A DNA stretch of 64,000 nt from Mycteria americana (taxonomy: Eukaryota; Chordata; Aves; Ciconiiformes; Ciconiidae): NCBI RefSeq assembly GCF_035582795.1, contig NC_134370.1:31793501-31857500 (forward strand), written 5' to 3'. Shown here one piece after another: positions 1 to 43,250 of this stretch. The notes under the pieces were generated by a model. It saw only the letters and a list, made by a program, of their open reading frames with translations. It was not told the DNA's origin and did no database searches. A program made the translations under genes and the position numbers. Position 1 is the first letter of the stretch. Each line of letters opens with the position of its first letter.

Positions 1-539
1 ACAAACATTAAATGAAATATGGCAACATTTCATGTTAACCATTATGAAACACTGGAGCAGAAGAAAAATCTAAGAGATAAAATAAAAATACGTAAAAATG
101 AACTGCTAAGCTATCATGTTTGTCAGCACAAACCTAAAGAGCAACAAATGGAGATTCAGTTTATGGTATGGAAATCAGATTAAAAAAATAAAGATAGTAT
201 TCATTCCTTAAATAGAAGCATTCAGTGACAACTGAGAACCCAAATATTAACGTTAACTGAAAGCTTTTCTCAACAGGAACTTGTATGACATTACAATATA
301 TTATACAATATATTACTAACTGCAGCTGCCTACAGAAAAACCATGCAGAAAACTGAATAGTCAGATCACAGCGAGAAAAAATTAGTAAGTGATCGGGTAT
401 GGATGGAAGGCTCTAATCTTCACAAAATGAGCAAGTGCAAGTACTTGATTTGATGAAGCTGGGAAGAAAAACATCCAAAGCAGTGTTCGTTTAAATTGTA
501 TTGCTCATTAAAAAAAGGCAAATACAGAAGAGGGAAGAG

Positions 540-623
540 GTAACATCATCATGTATAAAAAAAAATAAGAACTGTGTAATCATACTGTGTAGTTCTTAAT
601 TCTTTTATACGTGATGATGTTAC
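540..623. repeat. Near-perfect inverted repeat, pre-miRNA-sized hairpin
   Basis: The left arm 540-573 (starting GTAACATCATCATGTATAAA) and the right arm 591-623 (ending TTATACGTGATGATGTTAC) pair over about 30 base pairs with one G-T wobble, two mismatches and one bulge. They enclose a 17-base loop (gtgtaatcatactgtgt). Total length is 84 bases. It could be an intronic miRNA precursor or a short palindromic transposon; expression cannot be judged. Confidence 0.75.
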
Positions 624-3600
624 TTGATGCTCCTTTCTCAGTTTGGCAAACAATTAAGTTTTACTCCACTAGTTCTCAAGGAAGTTAAAATTCTAATCCC
701 AAATGGGAACCAGCTGTCAAGTCCCTTCACCTATGGCTATCCCTTTAACTTGGGAAACCCAGTGTTTAGAATACAAGTACTTACATTTTAAATCCAGGTA
801 ATTTTTAAGTCTGAAGCCCTGATTCTGAAAGCTATGTTATGCAGATACCATTCTCCAAGTACCCCTGAAATAACACACTGTTTAGAGGGCATCTCAGATT
901 TTCAGTGGGCATGTAAAAGTTGAGAGAGTGTGTCCCTCAGTAGTATCCTCCACTGCTGAGCAATGCAAAGCCACTTGTACTGTACTGCTGTATAGAATGG
1001 TGGTGTGATGCAAAGTTTTTTCAGTCAGAGCCCAGCTTCTTAAGACTGTAAACATCATAAAATGGAAGACCATAAAAAAATGTCTTGACTCAAACTTACC
1101 TTTCAAGAAAAGAAAATCTCTCTTGCAGACAACATTAGTATTTTAGGAAGGGGTAGGGAAACCTTACTTGAGACTTTGAAAGAATGGATTTTGATCTATT
1201 CAACTGCTCATCTTGTATGAATCAAAACACAGTTTAGTGGGGACTGAAGCTATTCCCATTTAAAAGTTGCCTAAGGTTTTCCACATTACCTGACTGAATA
1301 CACAATTTGTGCATTCCACAAATACTGACTTCTCAGGTCAAGAACCAGATGGCAAGAGCAGTACTACTGGAAGAAAGCTTGTCATTGATCTTTAGGATTA
1401 GTAGTGCTTTACAAGCATTGATGCAATAAGGGGTTTGATCTTGACTGATTATCGTACTGTAGGAATGAAAGTCTCATGCCTGAGAAGTCAGAGCTCTGTC
1501 CACTGGGGTTACACTGCTGTACACAGAAGACTGGAGAATAGCTAAACTGCAATGTCTGTACTCCCAACAGGTCAATTAGAATTAGCAGTCCATGCAGTTA
1601 AAGATCTGATAAAGTCACCTTGGTCCATCTCATGTCCAGATTTTATATTCTCTTATGATCTAGGATGGGAAAACAAAATAGAAAAAAACAAGTGCAGACA
1701 AAGCTCAAGAAATTACACTGCTTTAAAGAAGTTGATCTGACATTCTCAGCAAAAAGGCACAATCACATCTACACTGGCACATTCCCAAAGAACTCATGCC
1801 AATTCCAGTATCTACTTCCTTTGTTTGTTGAGTAATTTCACCTTACTTGGCATTTTAGAAATGTTTATAACCAAATATAGTCACAGGTAAAGTTATATTA
1901 CCTTCTCTTTACCCGTCATCATCCAATTTGCTGGATGAAGACTTGCTGAAAGACTGATTTTTTTCAGACACATTAAACATGGTGTGGAAATAATTGAAAT
2001 AAAATCTGCTGGGAAAACACATATGCAATGTATTTGACAATCACTCCTTTTATCCAAACTGACACATTAAAGTAGCTTATGGAGGCAGCTACAGGTCGTA
2101 TTTGTTATTCTAAGAGAACTGCTTATTTCTCCAACAGTAATTTCTATGGATTCTTTTAATCCAACAGAACCTGGAAAATCCTACATAAGTTATATTTTTC
2201 ATTATCTTCAGCATAAAATGAATGAACTGTAGTTCCATTAGAGCTCACTGTTTCTGTTCCTAACAAGGAAAAAACTAAGTAAATTTAATATGCTCTGACA
2301 AAGGGTAAACATTCAAAACAAGAAGCATTTTACTTATCACTTAGAAGACAATCTAAGACTTTCCTGTATTTCTTGAGAAAACCTAAGTTTGACAGGAAAG
2401 AAAAACTGTATCAGTTTACTAGAAAAGCAAATTCCATGAGTTTCTCATTGAGAATAAATATTGTCCATGCTCTGTAATTTCTGACCTATATTCAGATATG
2501 ATGACCATACAAGTTTGCATAACCAGCTGATTTCCAAGTGATACTTAATGTATTTGTCCTCCCTGTACCTTTAAGAAGTAGGGAATAAATTATCATCTGT
2601 TTTTCTTATGGGAACTAAGGCTAGGAAAGATTAAGTAATTTACTTTGGCTCACACAGAAAGCTGAAACAAGTGGAGAACTCACTCTGTGCGAATCTTTCA
2701 TACTCATACTTCAAACATTGCACTATCATTCCCCAGCGTGTAATCCTTTGCCTTTTTGATAAGTCACAAAACTACCCTTTTCACCTCAACTTTTCAGCTT
2801 ACCTATTGAGATTTTAACATTTGTTATCTCTGGTTATCCCTTGTCTATATCTGCAATTTTTTCTCTTCCTGCAGTATAAGATTTATTGTTCTCCCAAGTC
2901 AAATGCTTTTATTCCTTACTTGAGGTCTCAGGTGTTGACTTACACCAGCATAAAATAATCAAATGATTCAAAGTTGGTATTAACACAGGGCACCCCATGT
3001 TACTTTTTTTTGTTTAGTTCTTGAACCTCCTACACTATTTGAAAGAGGTTTTCTCTTACCATATGTATTGTGCAGAACCTACGTACACAACTAAGCCTTA
3101 ATTTTCAAAACGTTAAGAATTACTTAAAAATTTAAGTCCTGACACAGGGTGCTATATTCTCATGTGACTTTAAGACTCATACACTCTGGGAAAAAAAAGG
3201 TGATGAGAGTACAATGTTTTGCCAAATAAGATATCTTTTTTCTTTTAGTTAACAGGCCCATTAATTTCTTTGGCTTAAAATAACCTTCACTGAATTAGCC
3301 ATGTAATAAACAAGAATAAATTAAACCTAAAACCAAGTAACACTAATGGACCTGCACTACAAGTACGGGTTCACTGGTAGGTGAGGCATAAAGTATACAG
3401 GGGGAACAGAACAGTGAAGGAGACTGGCTTCTTTTTCCTTCCTTCTCCTCTATTACCTTCATGAGGTATTTGTCACATGAGGAAGAAGCTCAATTTCTGC
3501 TTATATAGCCCAATGTTACATTTATTTATGTAACTGCCACAATGCTCATGTAGGCTCTAAATCCGAGATGAACGTATAGCATACACTCTGTTCAAGAAAG

Positions 3601-4294
3601 TTGATCTCTAATGACAACTGTGAACAATCTAAAAAAGCATACATTTAGATTGCCAGTTAAGTTTTCCTTTACTAAATTAAAGACAAACACCAGCTTATCT
3701 GAAAAACTGATAAGACAAAACAAAAGAAATCAAGATAAGCTTTTACAAATTCCATGACGATTTTAACTCATTTAGTCAGATGACAGCAATAACACTCCTT
3801 CTGAAATCAGAAAATCTGTTACCAATGATGTGCAGAGGCTCTACCTTACCAGTATTTCAAAACAAGTTTACCTTCAACCTACTGACTTTCAAAGGAAAAA
3901 ACCAGAAGAGATAAAGTAGAACAGATACGTTAGATATTATCTTGCCAACATTGACAAGATTAGACAATAAATAATAACCAAGAAAAACTTAAACAGCACA
4001 AAATCTTCAGCTTGTTAATTAAAAGAAATGTTTATCTAAATCAGATTCTATGGCAGTGCTGAGGGTTTATGGCAGCAATGTCAAACTGTTCTCATGTCAA
4101 CTGCCAATATCCCTTGGATGCTCCTCACATCTCTGGACACCACTAGGCCCATCCCACCCTTGCTCCTTAAGGTGTCCACTGCTCCCACACCAACACCAAG
4201 TAATAATGACAGCAGCAATAACTGCAGAAGATATTCCAGGATACATAGCTTTTGTCTGTCCAGGTTTTGCTACAACTCCATAAGCTGACACTTA

Positions 4295-5248
4295 TGTCCG
4301 ACACTGCATGGCTATACATGATCTGGACGAAGGGATCGAGTGCACCCTCAGTAAGTTTGCAGACGACACCAAGTTGTGTGGGAGTGTTGGTCTCATTGAG
4401 GGTAGGAAGGCTCCACAGAGGGATCTGGACAGGCTGGATCGATGGGCCAAGGTCAATTGTATGAGGTTCAACAAGGTTAAGTGCAAGGTCCCACACTTGG
4501 GCCACAACAACCCCATGCAATACTACAGGCTTGGGGAAGAGTGGCTGGAAAGCTGCCCGGCAGAGAAGGACCTGGGAGTGTTAGTTGACAGCCGCCTGAA
4601 TATGAGCCAGCAGTGTGCCCAGGTGGCCAAGAAAGCCAATGGCATCCTGGCTTGTATCAAAATAGCGTGGCCAGCAGGACTAGGGAAGTGATCGTGCCCC
4701 TGTACTCGGCACTGGTGAGGCCGCACCTCGAATACTGTGTCCAGTTTTGGGACCCTCACTACAAGAGAAGCATTGGGGTGCTGGAGCGTGTCCAAAGAAG
4801 GGCAAGCCAAAGAAGCTGGTGAAGGGTCTAGAGCACAAGTCTTATGAGGAGCGGCTGAAGGAACCGGGGTTGTTTAGCCTGGAGAAAAGGAGGCTGAGGG
4901 GAGACCTCATTGCTCTCTACAACTACCTGAAAGGAGGGTGTAGAGAGGTGGGGGTCGGTCTCTTCTCCCAAGTAACAGGCGATAGGACGAGAGGAAATGG
5001 CCTCAAGTTGCACCAGGGGAGGTTTAGACTGGATATTAGGAAATTTTACTTCACTGAAAGGGTTATCAAGCGTTGGAACAGGCTGCCCAGGGAAGCAGTT
5101 GAGTCGCCATCCCTGGAGGTATTTAAAAGACAGTTGGATGAGGTGCTTATGGACATGGTGTAGCGGTGGTCTTGGTAGTGTTAGGTTTATGGTTGGACTT
5201 GATGATCTTAAAGGTCTTTTCCAACCTATACGATTCTGTGATTTAACA
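4295..5248 (+). mobile_element. CR1 LINE retrotransposon, 5'-truncated and frameshifted
   Basis: Reverse-transcriptase C-terminal sequence is read in pieces: FADDTKLCG and [12 protein letters not shown] (frame of 4308-4691), then [20 protein letters not shown] (frame of 4613-4822), then [20 protein letters not shown] (frame of 4747-5163). The frame changes show it is inactive. The 3' end (ggttggacttgatgatctta, then ccaacctatacgattctgtg) is the standard avian CR1 terminus. Only the last part of the polymerase frame is present. Confidence 0.95.
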
Positions 5249-8200
5249 TGATTGCCATATGAGCACCTAAACACCATATAGAACATGTGATTTTCATGAA
5301 CTCCAGCATTTCCACAGAAGGACATTATTAATAAACCAAATCATTTAACTAGAAGACAAAGCAAAAGGACTGGAAAAATGTCTATTTTTTTTAAATACAG
5401 TGTTTTCAAAAATTGTTCAGATGTGCTCAGAATGGGACAATTTAATTAAAACAGAAGTATTTCTTATTCTGACCTATTTTCCCATTCTGAGATTCCTCTG
5501 GGATAAGCTATATAACAGTGACTTTTTGTGCTGGATCTCTACATCCAGTGGGCACCATGAACAATCTTGAGGTCTGTGAAAGCTGACTAAGAAAAATATC
5601 ACATACACATTTTTAGCATCCAGCATAACCAGTGATTTTTTTTTTTTTTTTTGAAATCCATAATGTGTTGAAGAACACCAGCCAATGTACTCCTGGACTT
5701 TTCTGATGAACAATGCCAATTTCAATTGTACCAACAAACTTGAGGCAATTCTTAATTCCTTTGTATCTGGGCTTCATCCACCAACATCTTTCACAAAGGA
5801 TTAAGCATTCAAACATATTTTAACAATACGGATTTCCATAAACAGTCTTCCAAAGTGAAAGAGGATAAAGTTGATTTTGTTAACAGAAATGCAAACAAAA
5901 GCACTACAGAAGACTAGTATTCTCTAGTTCATAAGAGCTTTAATGTTTGTTATTTAAACAATACCCACTTTTGTTTATGTCAACAACTTCTGATTGTCAA
6001 TTGAGTATTAAAGCAAGAAAAAACTGGTTTACAGTCTCTGATGCTGTGATTCCAGGCTGTTAAGATCTTGGGTATAATTTTCAGCCAGACAGCCAAGACC
6101 ACCAAGAGTTGCAAAAACCCATCAATTTCAATTGTAAATGTTACTTTCTAACAATTCTTAATTCACTCCTGGCAAACCACACTTTCTACTATCTGTTGTT
6201 TGCTGTGTCAACTAAAATAGATAGCAATTCTCTAAAAAATACTATAATTTCCAGGAAATAAACTGACTAAAGTACTTTCTTTCCCTCCTAATCCTATTTA
6301 AGGGAACAAAGCTCGTATACTCATAGTGCATCTGTGAAGGTTTTTATGCCTGTACACCTGTCAGCTTTCCCATTACTAGCTTTGTTCATCAGCTAATTTC
6401 ATATTTAACAGTTAGATGGGAATCTCAAATATATTGGGTTTGGTAACTGTATCATTCCCTCTTCTGTCTTTTAAACTAGAAATGAGGAAAAACCAAGCAA
6501 AAGCTGAAGATTGTTCCACAAAGACAAAACAGCTGCTTTAAACAGTTTCTCACTGATATAGGAACTGAAAAAGGAAAAGCCTTCACACTGACCCGCAAAA
6601 GCCTCTATCACTTCATGAAGGGCCATGTTGACTGAAAGGTCACTGAAATCAGATTAATTTGTTACTGACTTCAGTAAGCTTCAGATCAGATTTACAGCCT
6701 CCAGACAAAGTTACTTTTTGTCCTACCCATTTGAAAACCTGAAGTGGCATTACAGGTAATAAGTGTTATAAAAAGCATATTCTGTATTTATCAGTTATAT
6801 TATCTGGCACTGCCTATTAGTAATATATTGACAGTAACAGTACCAAAACATGTCACAGAAATTTTTTGCATATCTATAGAGTGCCTAAACAAGAGATGAG
6901 GACATTATCTCCTGTATACATGAAGTGCTTTTTATATCTGTTCTGTCACAGAGCTGAAGTAACCAGTTGGCAAGCTCTGTCATCATGCACAGCAACAATA
7001 TAAACAGATGGAGACAGGTCTTTAAAGCTGATAAACATAAGCACTACTAGTTTTCACGGCAATCAAAACTGTATTTACTCATGAGGTAGTTACCAGAATT
7101 TATTCAGTATTTTCTGACTTCTGCAGCAGAATTATTAACATTTTAAAAGCTCAGGAAACTGCCCTCTGACACTTGCTCTGAAATGTTGGTAGACTAGTCC
7201 ACTTACTGAGGGTTTCTCAAGTACCTTTCACTGAGAGAATTAGGAACCCCTGTCAAATTTACTTTCTGGAAAACAGCCTAATAATTCTACTGCCAGAATT
7301 GTGAAATAAGAATGATATCTTGTTGCAGAAGTTCTGGAAAAGTAAAAAATCTTATGACTGTTTAAATAATAAATTTAAATTATTTTGTTCAGCTACTGAT
7401 TGTTTTTGTAGCAACGCCTCAAGTATAAAAAACAAGACTCTCACTTTAGACTAGCATTTCCTAAAGGAAGTCCCTACTAGGCTAAACCTACCAACTTCCT
7501 ACTTTACTTGTACACTTATGAGTTTCACTCCCTACTTACAGTGCTATAGACAAGCAAAAAAGTTACTATTTACATATGAACAAGATGTTAGCAGCTTATA
7601 CTTGAATTGAGCAATCATGAAAATACTTAAATTTAATGCAAAATAATACATAAAAATAATGTTAAATAATCAGACCACAAGTACCTAAGTATCTCATTAA
7701 TAACGAAGTACTGGAAGCTTTAAAGTCTTCATCTCAACAGGAAATAATCCAAATACCTTTCTCCAACTCTGCAGTATTACAGAAAGCACATCTTAGATGT
7801 GCAGCATGTGCAAATCTAACTTCTGCAGCCTGCCTGGAAAACCACCAAATTCAGGTTCTTTTGTATCAAGGCAAAGGGAGCAAATGAAGAAAACCTGCCA
7901 GTCTGCTCTTCAGCTTTGGTATGGCTGAACACAGCTGAAGCTATTTATAAAGGAAAGAAAAATTCTCACAGACCTCACTTAAGGGATTCATAGGTCTTTA
8001 CCAGAATTTTAAATTCAGCTGGCTCCCCCTTAGTCTACAAACCAATAGATCTAAGTATTGACACCTTATGCTGCCAGTGAAACAGCTTTTCATCAGCTTT
8101 AGTCTCTAATTTGTTGTCAAGAGATGACTGAAATGAAGATTTCTAGTCAAGTGTTCATTTTTTAAAAGTCATATATAGACAGATCATAAATTAAAGGAAT

Positions 8201-10036
8201 CTTCTGGGATTCACCTAATTCATGTGTTGCCTGTAAATAGCATCTTACAGAGCCAGCAACACAGAAACTAGACAACTGTGCCACACTTCTCATTTCATCC
8301 CTGTTATATCATGTACTGGCTTGGCATAAAAAGGGAAGAATATAACCAAGAAGTGTGGCACTTAGAGTATAACAACTTATTTACAAATTTGGAATTAAAA
8401 TTAAGCTCAGATTACATTAATCATTCCTTAGACTCTTTAGGCTGTAGTATATTTATTTTATAAAAAAATATACATATGTAAAGAACACATGCTTTATCAA
8501 CATTACCCCTCAATATTCTGAAGACTGAATGCTGCTACAACATTTTCCTGCAGATAAAGAAACAGCCATCTCTACTTGCACATCCCATGCCAAAAATAAT
8601 TATACATGAAATTTACTTTAAAGCATCGTGAAGGTGGAAAATACAATCCATAAAACTTGAGAATATCTCAAGCTAAAGATCTGCAAAAGAATTAGATTGT
8701 TAGTTGGTAGTATTTTAGCATCCTTTGGCACAATATGCAGGCAGCTCCAATGCAATAGGATTTCTGTGAAGTCCTACATACTTGCTGCCTACCTGCATTC
8801 CCTCTATTTAACAGACATGCACAGGATTTCAACCCAGAGTAATATGAATAGGACTACAGTTAGCATTCCTGACAGATACATACCCTCCCATTTTCCCAGT
8901 AACTATTATTCAGCCATCCACAGATCTGTTAACTTAGAAGCTGAACAGTTTTTCTTCAGCAACGGTTTGGGATAAGACAATAACCACAGCTCTCAGCTAT
9001 TTAGTTACACTACCAAGGTCTACATAAAGCAATACAGCACAACACTTAAGTCCAAGAAAAACATTTTTTTTTTTTGCAACTTCTGGTGAAATGAGGAAGG
9101 GAAACGTAGTTGCTCATATAGGCAATTCAAAGGGGAACAAGAACTTGCTTCAACTTGTATAATATTCTAACTTATCCCACTGGGCTAGAACCTCAGTTTT
9201 ACAACTTGCCAAGTTATTTCTGGAATCACTAGAAAAAAAAAGTCTTCATATGTAAATCTCAACCAATTCTTTAAGCAAAGGCTAAGAACTTCCAAGTGCT
9301 TCATGTGATATGACTGACAGCTTAAAATGAAGCTTGCTGAAAAAACTGTAATTCCATTTGCGGAGTATTTCAAAATCCACTTCTGCTCCCAGAAGAAAAT
9401 TTGTTACCACAGAAAGGCATTAGTTCTCTGCCCACTGTACAGATCAACTTTCCTCCTGAGCATGTTGTCTAATGGATGCTCAGACTCTGAAGCCTCTGAA
9501 CTGGAGGCAATCCGAGGGTTAGCCTGGATTCAAAGGGGCTTAGCCAGACAAGGGGCAGAGTTATTCAGAGACTTGTGAGGATCCCTAATTTCCAGCTTCT
9601 CTGCTCTCTCTCACCTACTTTGGTGAGCTGGTAAGGAGACTGGGATGCAACCTGGGAATACCTATCCTAGCTTTTGAGAGAATCCAGTACCAGTACATCC
9701 TAGGAACATTTTAGCCAAATTGACAAACTTTGATAGAGAACATTAAGCTGAACCTAACTGAGCTAATTTTAATAAAAATATATTTTGTATTTGTGACACC
9801 ACTATTAAAGATGTTAGACATAGGAAAAAGATTATCCTAGTCACCTACATATTCTCAAATAGCTAGTACTTCAAGTAATATCATGGATTAAAGCAGAAAG
9901 TACTGGATTCCTGTCTGAGATCACTTTTTTCAGTAGAACGCTAAAGTTTGACACAGAATAATTTTGACTCCACTTGCTATGAAATTGGTAATTTACACCT
10001 TAAAACTGTGGATTGCTTCAGGAAGGCACAATATAG

Positions 10037-10130
10037 TGTTTATTATTGTTCTTATTATTTATTGTTCTTATTTATTATTAATATATTTATTGTTAATAAA
10101 AATAATCTGTTAAAATAATATATAAATATG
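10037..10130. repeat. AT-only low-complexity tract
   Basis: Tandem-like runs of ttattattgttcttattat and aataatatataaatatg type, nearly free of G and C. Confidence 0.7.
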
Positions 10131-12862
10131 TTTTAGAAGAAGCTCCGGAAACTAAATCAACTTGTTTGTCTCCCTCACCTATATTTCACAGATTTTAAAT
10201 AAAAACTTATACCACCCTATCACGTATACATAATTAAATATGACCTTGTTGCAGAGTCCGTGAATCATACAGACAGTTCCTACCACACAGGTACTAAGTT
10301 CTCTCTATGTATCTCTCTCTTCAGATGCAGGCCTAAGACCAATATCCAATATGAAGCTAACAAACTTAGTGAAACTTCTGATTATGAAGACAAAAAGTTA
10401 CCTTTGCATCCACCCAAGAGATTTTTTTTTTTTAGTGATGCTACTCAAATGTGAATCTTCAGATGGCACCCCATATGCTATACAAGACCAAAGAAGATAC
10501 AGTTAATCTTTTCATACTTTCATACCTGCTAGAAGTCATTCTAAACCACATGAATTTTAATTTCCTCTGACAAATAGATTTTGCTTCAACTGCTCACCAC
10601 TTACCGTATAAGAATATTGGAATTGGGTATATGACTCCTGTTTTTATTCGTCTTGAATACACTCAGGCAGCACGTTACTCTTGCCTCCACAAGGGATTTG
10701 AAGCAAACAAAAATATGGTATGGACCTGCTGAGGTTGGTAAAGTGCCCATAAACTGAACACATGATTTTGTTCATAAAAATATGCAAACAAAAATCCCTA
10801 GCTATTTTTTTCATTTACAATACTTAAAGACTAAGAAATTTAACATACTGATTTAGTTATTCTTAGCATTCAGCACACAGCTTGTTGAACATTTTGCTGA
10901 AATCCAGTCTCGTTTAGAAAAGAGGGCAGCTATGGTGCTGCCATTACTCCAAATACAATTCTGCAACTGAACCCATGGAGAAACCCACTTTGTTCTCACA
11001 CTGTCATGTCCCATACTCAGTCTCAAATACATTCACAAATGTGTACTGCAAACAGCCTGACACTGCAAGCAGCTGATAACTGAGTAAAGCTCATAAATTA
11101 GAGATGCCACAGCTGAAGACAGGATAGGAGCTAAGCATGTTAACCTTATTTTGATCTAAGACTACACACTTGAGCAAACTGGTTAATCGTATTTTTCATT
11201 CAACCTTTGTGTCTGTGAAATAATATTCTAAATAACCTACAGAACAAGGTGAAATTAATTAGCTGATAAGGACTAATTGCCACAATACTTTTCACCACCT
11301 TCTTTCCTACACATTTGCAAAAGTTAAGAACTTGTACAGAAGTTGAGCTGTAGCTAATGAGAACCTGGAGATGATGGAAATCAAATAGTAGCTCAAAAGG
11401 GATACAACCACTGAGAACATTGTAATTCTGTGAACTGAAAGTGAACACCACAATAGAAGTTGTCTCTGAACCACCTACAGTATGGACAGAAAAACATAAA
11501 TCAGTAAGTTTATTTCTGAAGCCCTGTGGGAACATCCAAATAACAAACTGGCCTAAGAACAAGCTCCTTTCTTGCTTTTGTTTCCGTATCACTTACTATC
11601 AAGGACCTTTGTTCTCTAGACTACGGCTATAAACCATCCTCATTACAGATAAAAGGCAACCATTCTCCTTATTACTGGTCCTTGGAACTCAGGAATCTTA
11701 GGATAAAGAAACAAAATTAAATGGAGATAAAATTTGAATATCAGTTGCCTGAAAAGTTTACGTGTATTGAAAGAGTCTGTGACTAAGCTTCCTGCTGACA
11801 AAATACACACAGTTATATTACTTTCCCACAAGCCTTGCAGCACAGCCCTTGGATGACCATAGTGGTTGAAGAGATTCCCATAGAGATAAAGCAACTTCCT
11901 GGTTATTCCTGCCCTAGGGACATTGGTCTCCCACATGCCTAAAAAGAAGAAGCATTCCTGTAGTTTTCAATTAGCAGTCCGATCCTACAGAAAGTGAACA
12001 AATCACTTATTTCTTCTAAAATGAACCTGGTAGAAATGCTGCAACACACTATCTCCCAATGTTCTGAAAGCGTATCTCACACAGTTTAAAGCAATATCCT
12101 TAGAGACATACTGAAAAGTCTGAGCTACATAAAAACCAACTCCCTTTAATGGGCCAAGACCCAGTAAAAGGCAACATGCTACCAACATAACACCCGAGTA
12201 GACAAAGCAGCTGTGTTAGCCAGCTTGACTTGAAGCCCCTGTCCTCTCTTGACAGGGCAGTCAATTAAACACATTTGGATAAGCTGGGTTTTCCGGGTTT
12301 TCCTAACAGGCTCCCTTTAAAGGGGTCTTCACACAAAATGTACTTTCCCTGAAGGATTTTGTATACTGCACTGTGTGGAAGTACCCTTACTTGTATTTAT
12401 ACTGGCGGTACAAGAGGCCACGTTTTTACCCAGCAGAAAGGCAGCATGCGACAGCGAGGCCAGGTCAGGCCTCCCTCACCCAGAGCACTCCAGTTCCCCT
12501 CCCGGGCACAGAGCAAGGGAGGCGGCGTTGGAAGCCGGCTAGAGGCTCATGCTTGTGCTTTAGCAAAGGCTACTTGCCCCAGGTTCTTCACCAGCAACGG
12601 CGCTTTCCCAGCGCAGGGCAACGGAGCAGAGCACAAGCTGAAGAGCACCTCGCCAACGAGGGACGGCCGAGCCCCAGCAGACCCCAGTCCTGCGCCCGGC
12701 AGCGGCCGTTAACGGCCGCCCGGCGGGAGAGACGGCCCGCAACCGCGAGGCGAGAGCGCGCAGGGACCCGCAGCTCTGCAAGAGGAAAGGGAAGCGATCC
12801 TGGCGGGAAGCAGCGGCGAGGCGGGGCCACCCGCTACCCGCCCCTTCCCGCCGCCGACCTAC

Positions 12863-12960
12863 CGGAGCCCGCGGGGGAGCGGCCATTAGCGCCCGCGCCC
12901 TCCTTCGCGCTCAGGCACCACAGGCGCGGCCGCAACCGCCCACAGCTCCGGGCCGCGGCC
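12863..12960 (-). other. SHLD2: Putative non-coding first exon of SHLD2 (FAM35A)
   Basis: On the minus strand the sequence GGCTCCG|GTAGGT is a strong splice donor with the exon ending at 12863, inside the CpG island and opposite GLUD1. In human, SHLD2 (shieldin subunit, DNA end protection) and GLUD1 are head-to-head with overlapping 5' ends, so a 5' untranslated exon here is expected. No SHLD2 coding exon is visible. The transcription start (upper coordinate) is a guess. Confidence 0.4.
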
Positions 12961-13096
12961 GCGTTGTGGGGAAGGGGCCGGGGCCGGGGCAGGGGCCGTG
13001 CACTGCCCCCAGCGCGCATGCTCGCCACGCCCCCTCCGTCCCGCCCATAGCGAGACACCCGCGCGCCGCGCCCCCTTCCCCTCCGCGAATCCCGCC

Positions 13097-13109
13097 GGGG
13101 GCGGGGCGG
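13097..13109 (+). promoter_or_regulatory. Tandem GC boxes (Sp1-type)
   Basis: The run ggggcggggcgg holds overlapping GGGCGG motifs about 220 bases upstream of the GLUD1 ATG. Confidence 0.5.
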
Positions 13110-13119
13110 AGAGGAAGGG

Positions 13120-13131
13120 GCGCAGGCGCAG
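13120..13131 (+). promoter_or_regulatory. NRF1-like site
   Basis: GCGCAGGCGCAG matches the NRF1 core GCGCA-N-GCGC. NRF1 is a known regulator of nuclear genes for mitochondrial proteins. A weaker relative, GCGCGCATGCTC, lies at 13012-13023. Confidence 0.5.
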
Positions 13132-13141
13132 TCGGAAGGCG

Positions 13142-13199
13142 CGGCGTGTTCCTGCCCCCCCGCGCCCCTCCAGCCCCCCCCCCGCCCCCCCCCCCCCGA
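13142..13199 (+). repeat. Polycytosine tract in the GLUD1 5' leader region
   Basis: Interrupted C runs, including one of thirteen or more, lie between the GC boxes and the ATG. On the opposite strand these are G runs able to form quadruplexes. Such tracts are prone to sequencing error, so the exact length is uncertain. Confidence 0.7.
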
Positions 13200-13302
13200 G
13201 GCCGCTTAAAGGCGGCGCCGGCGGCGCCCCGCGCCTATTGTGGCAGCAGCGCCGCGCGGGGGTCCGGCACCGCCACCCCGCTCCTCCCGTCTGCGCGCGT
13301 AG

Positions 13303-13308
13303 CGGAAG
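13303..13308 (+). promoter_or_regulatory. ETS/GABP-type core (CGGAAG)
   Basis: agCGGAAGcg lies 18 bases upstream of the GLUD1 ATG. GABP (NRF2) sites of this form are common at mitochondrial-protein promoters. A six-base match is weak by itself. Confidence 0.35.
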
Positions 13309-13325
13309 CGCCGGCGGCCGCCGCC

Positions 13326-43076
<29,751 letters not shown>

Positions 43077-43244
43077 ATAGGCCATTACCGCTCCTTATTG
43101 TATCCCATCCCTCTCGCCGTTAATGTACCCTCTTCTTGAAAAAGCTTATCACAAGTTTACATGTAACCACAAAATTTTCTTTTCTTCTGACATTATAGTG
43201 GATTCTATTCTCAATTAGTTTCAGTCCAAACTAGTCTTTTTTAC

Positions 43245-43250
43245 AATAAA
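43245..43250 (+). terminator. GLUD1: Proximal GLUD1 polyadenylation signal (AATAAA)
   Basis: Canonical AATAAA 169 bases after the stop codon. Use of this site would give a short 3' UTR. Confidence 0.55.

Larger units (their letters stand above)
1..12862 (-). other. Gene-poor AT-rich DNA, probably SHLD2 intron 1
   Basis: No coding exon is recognised on either strand. Open frames here are short and without conserved features, except for the CR1 remnants at 4305-5163. By synteny the interval should lie inside the 5' part of the minus-strand SHLD2 gene, whose large first coding exon would be beyond the left edge. It contains a CR1 LINE, an 84-base hairpin at 540-623, a 17-T run at 5636-5652 and an AT-only low-complexity patch at 10037-10130. 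Confidence 0.5.

Noticed and set aside
4828-5325. Minus-strand 165-codon open frame at 4.8-5.3 kb
   Set aside because: It is antisense to the CR1 polymerase.
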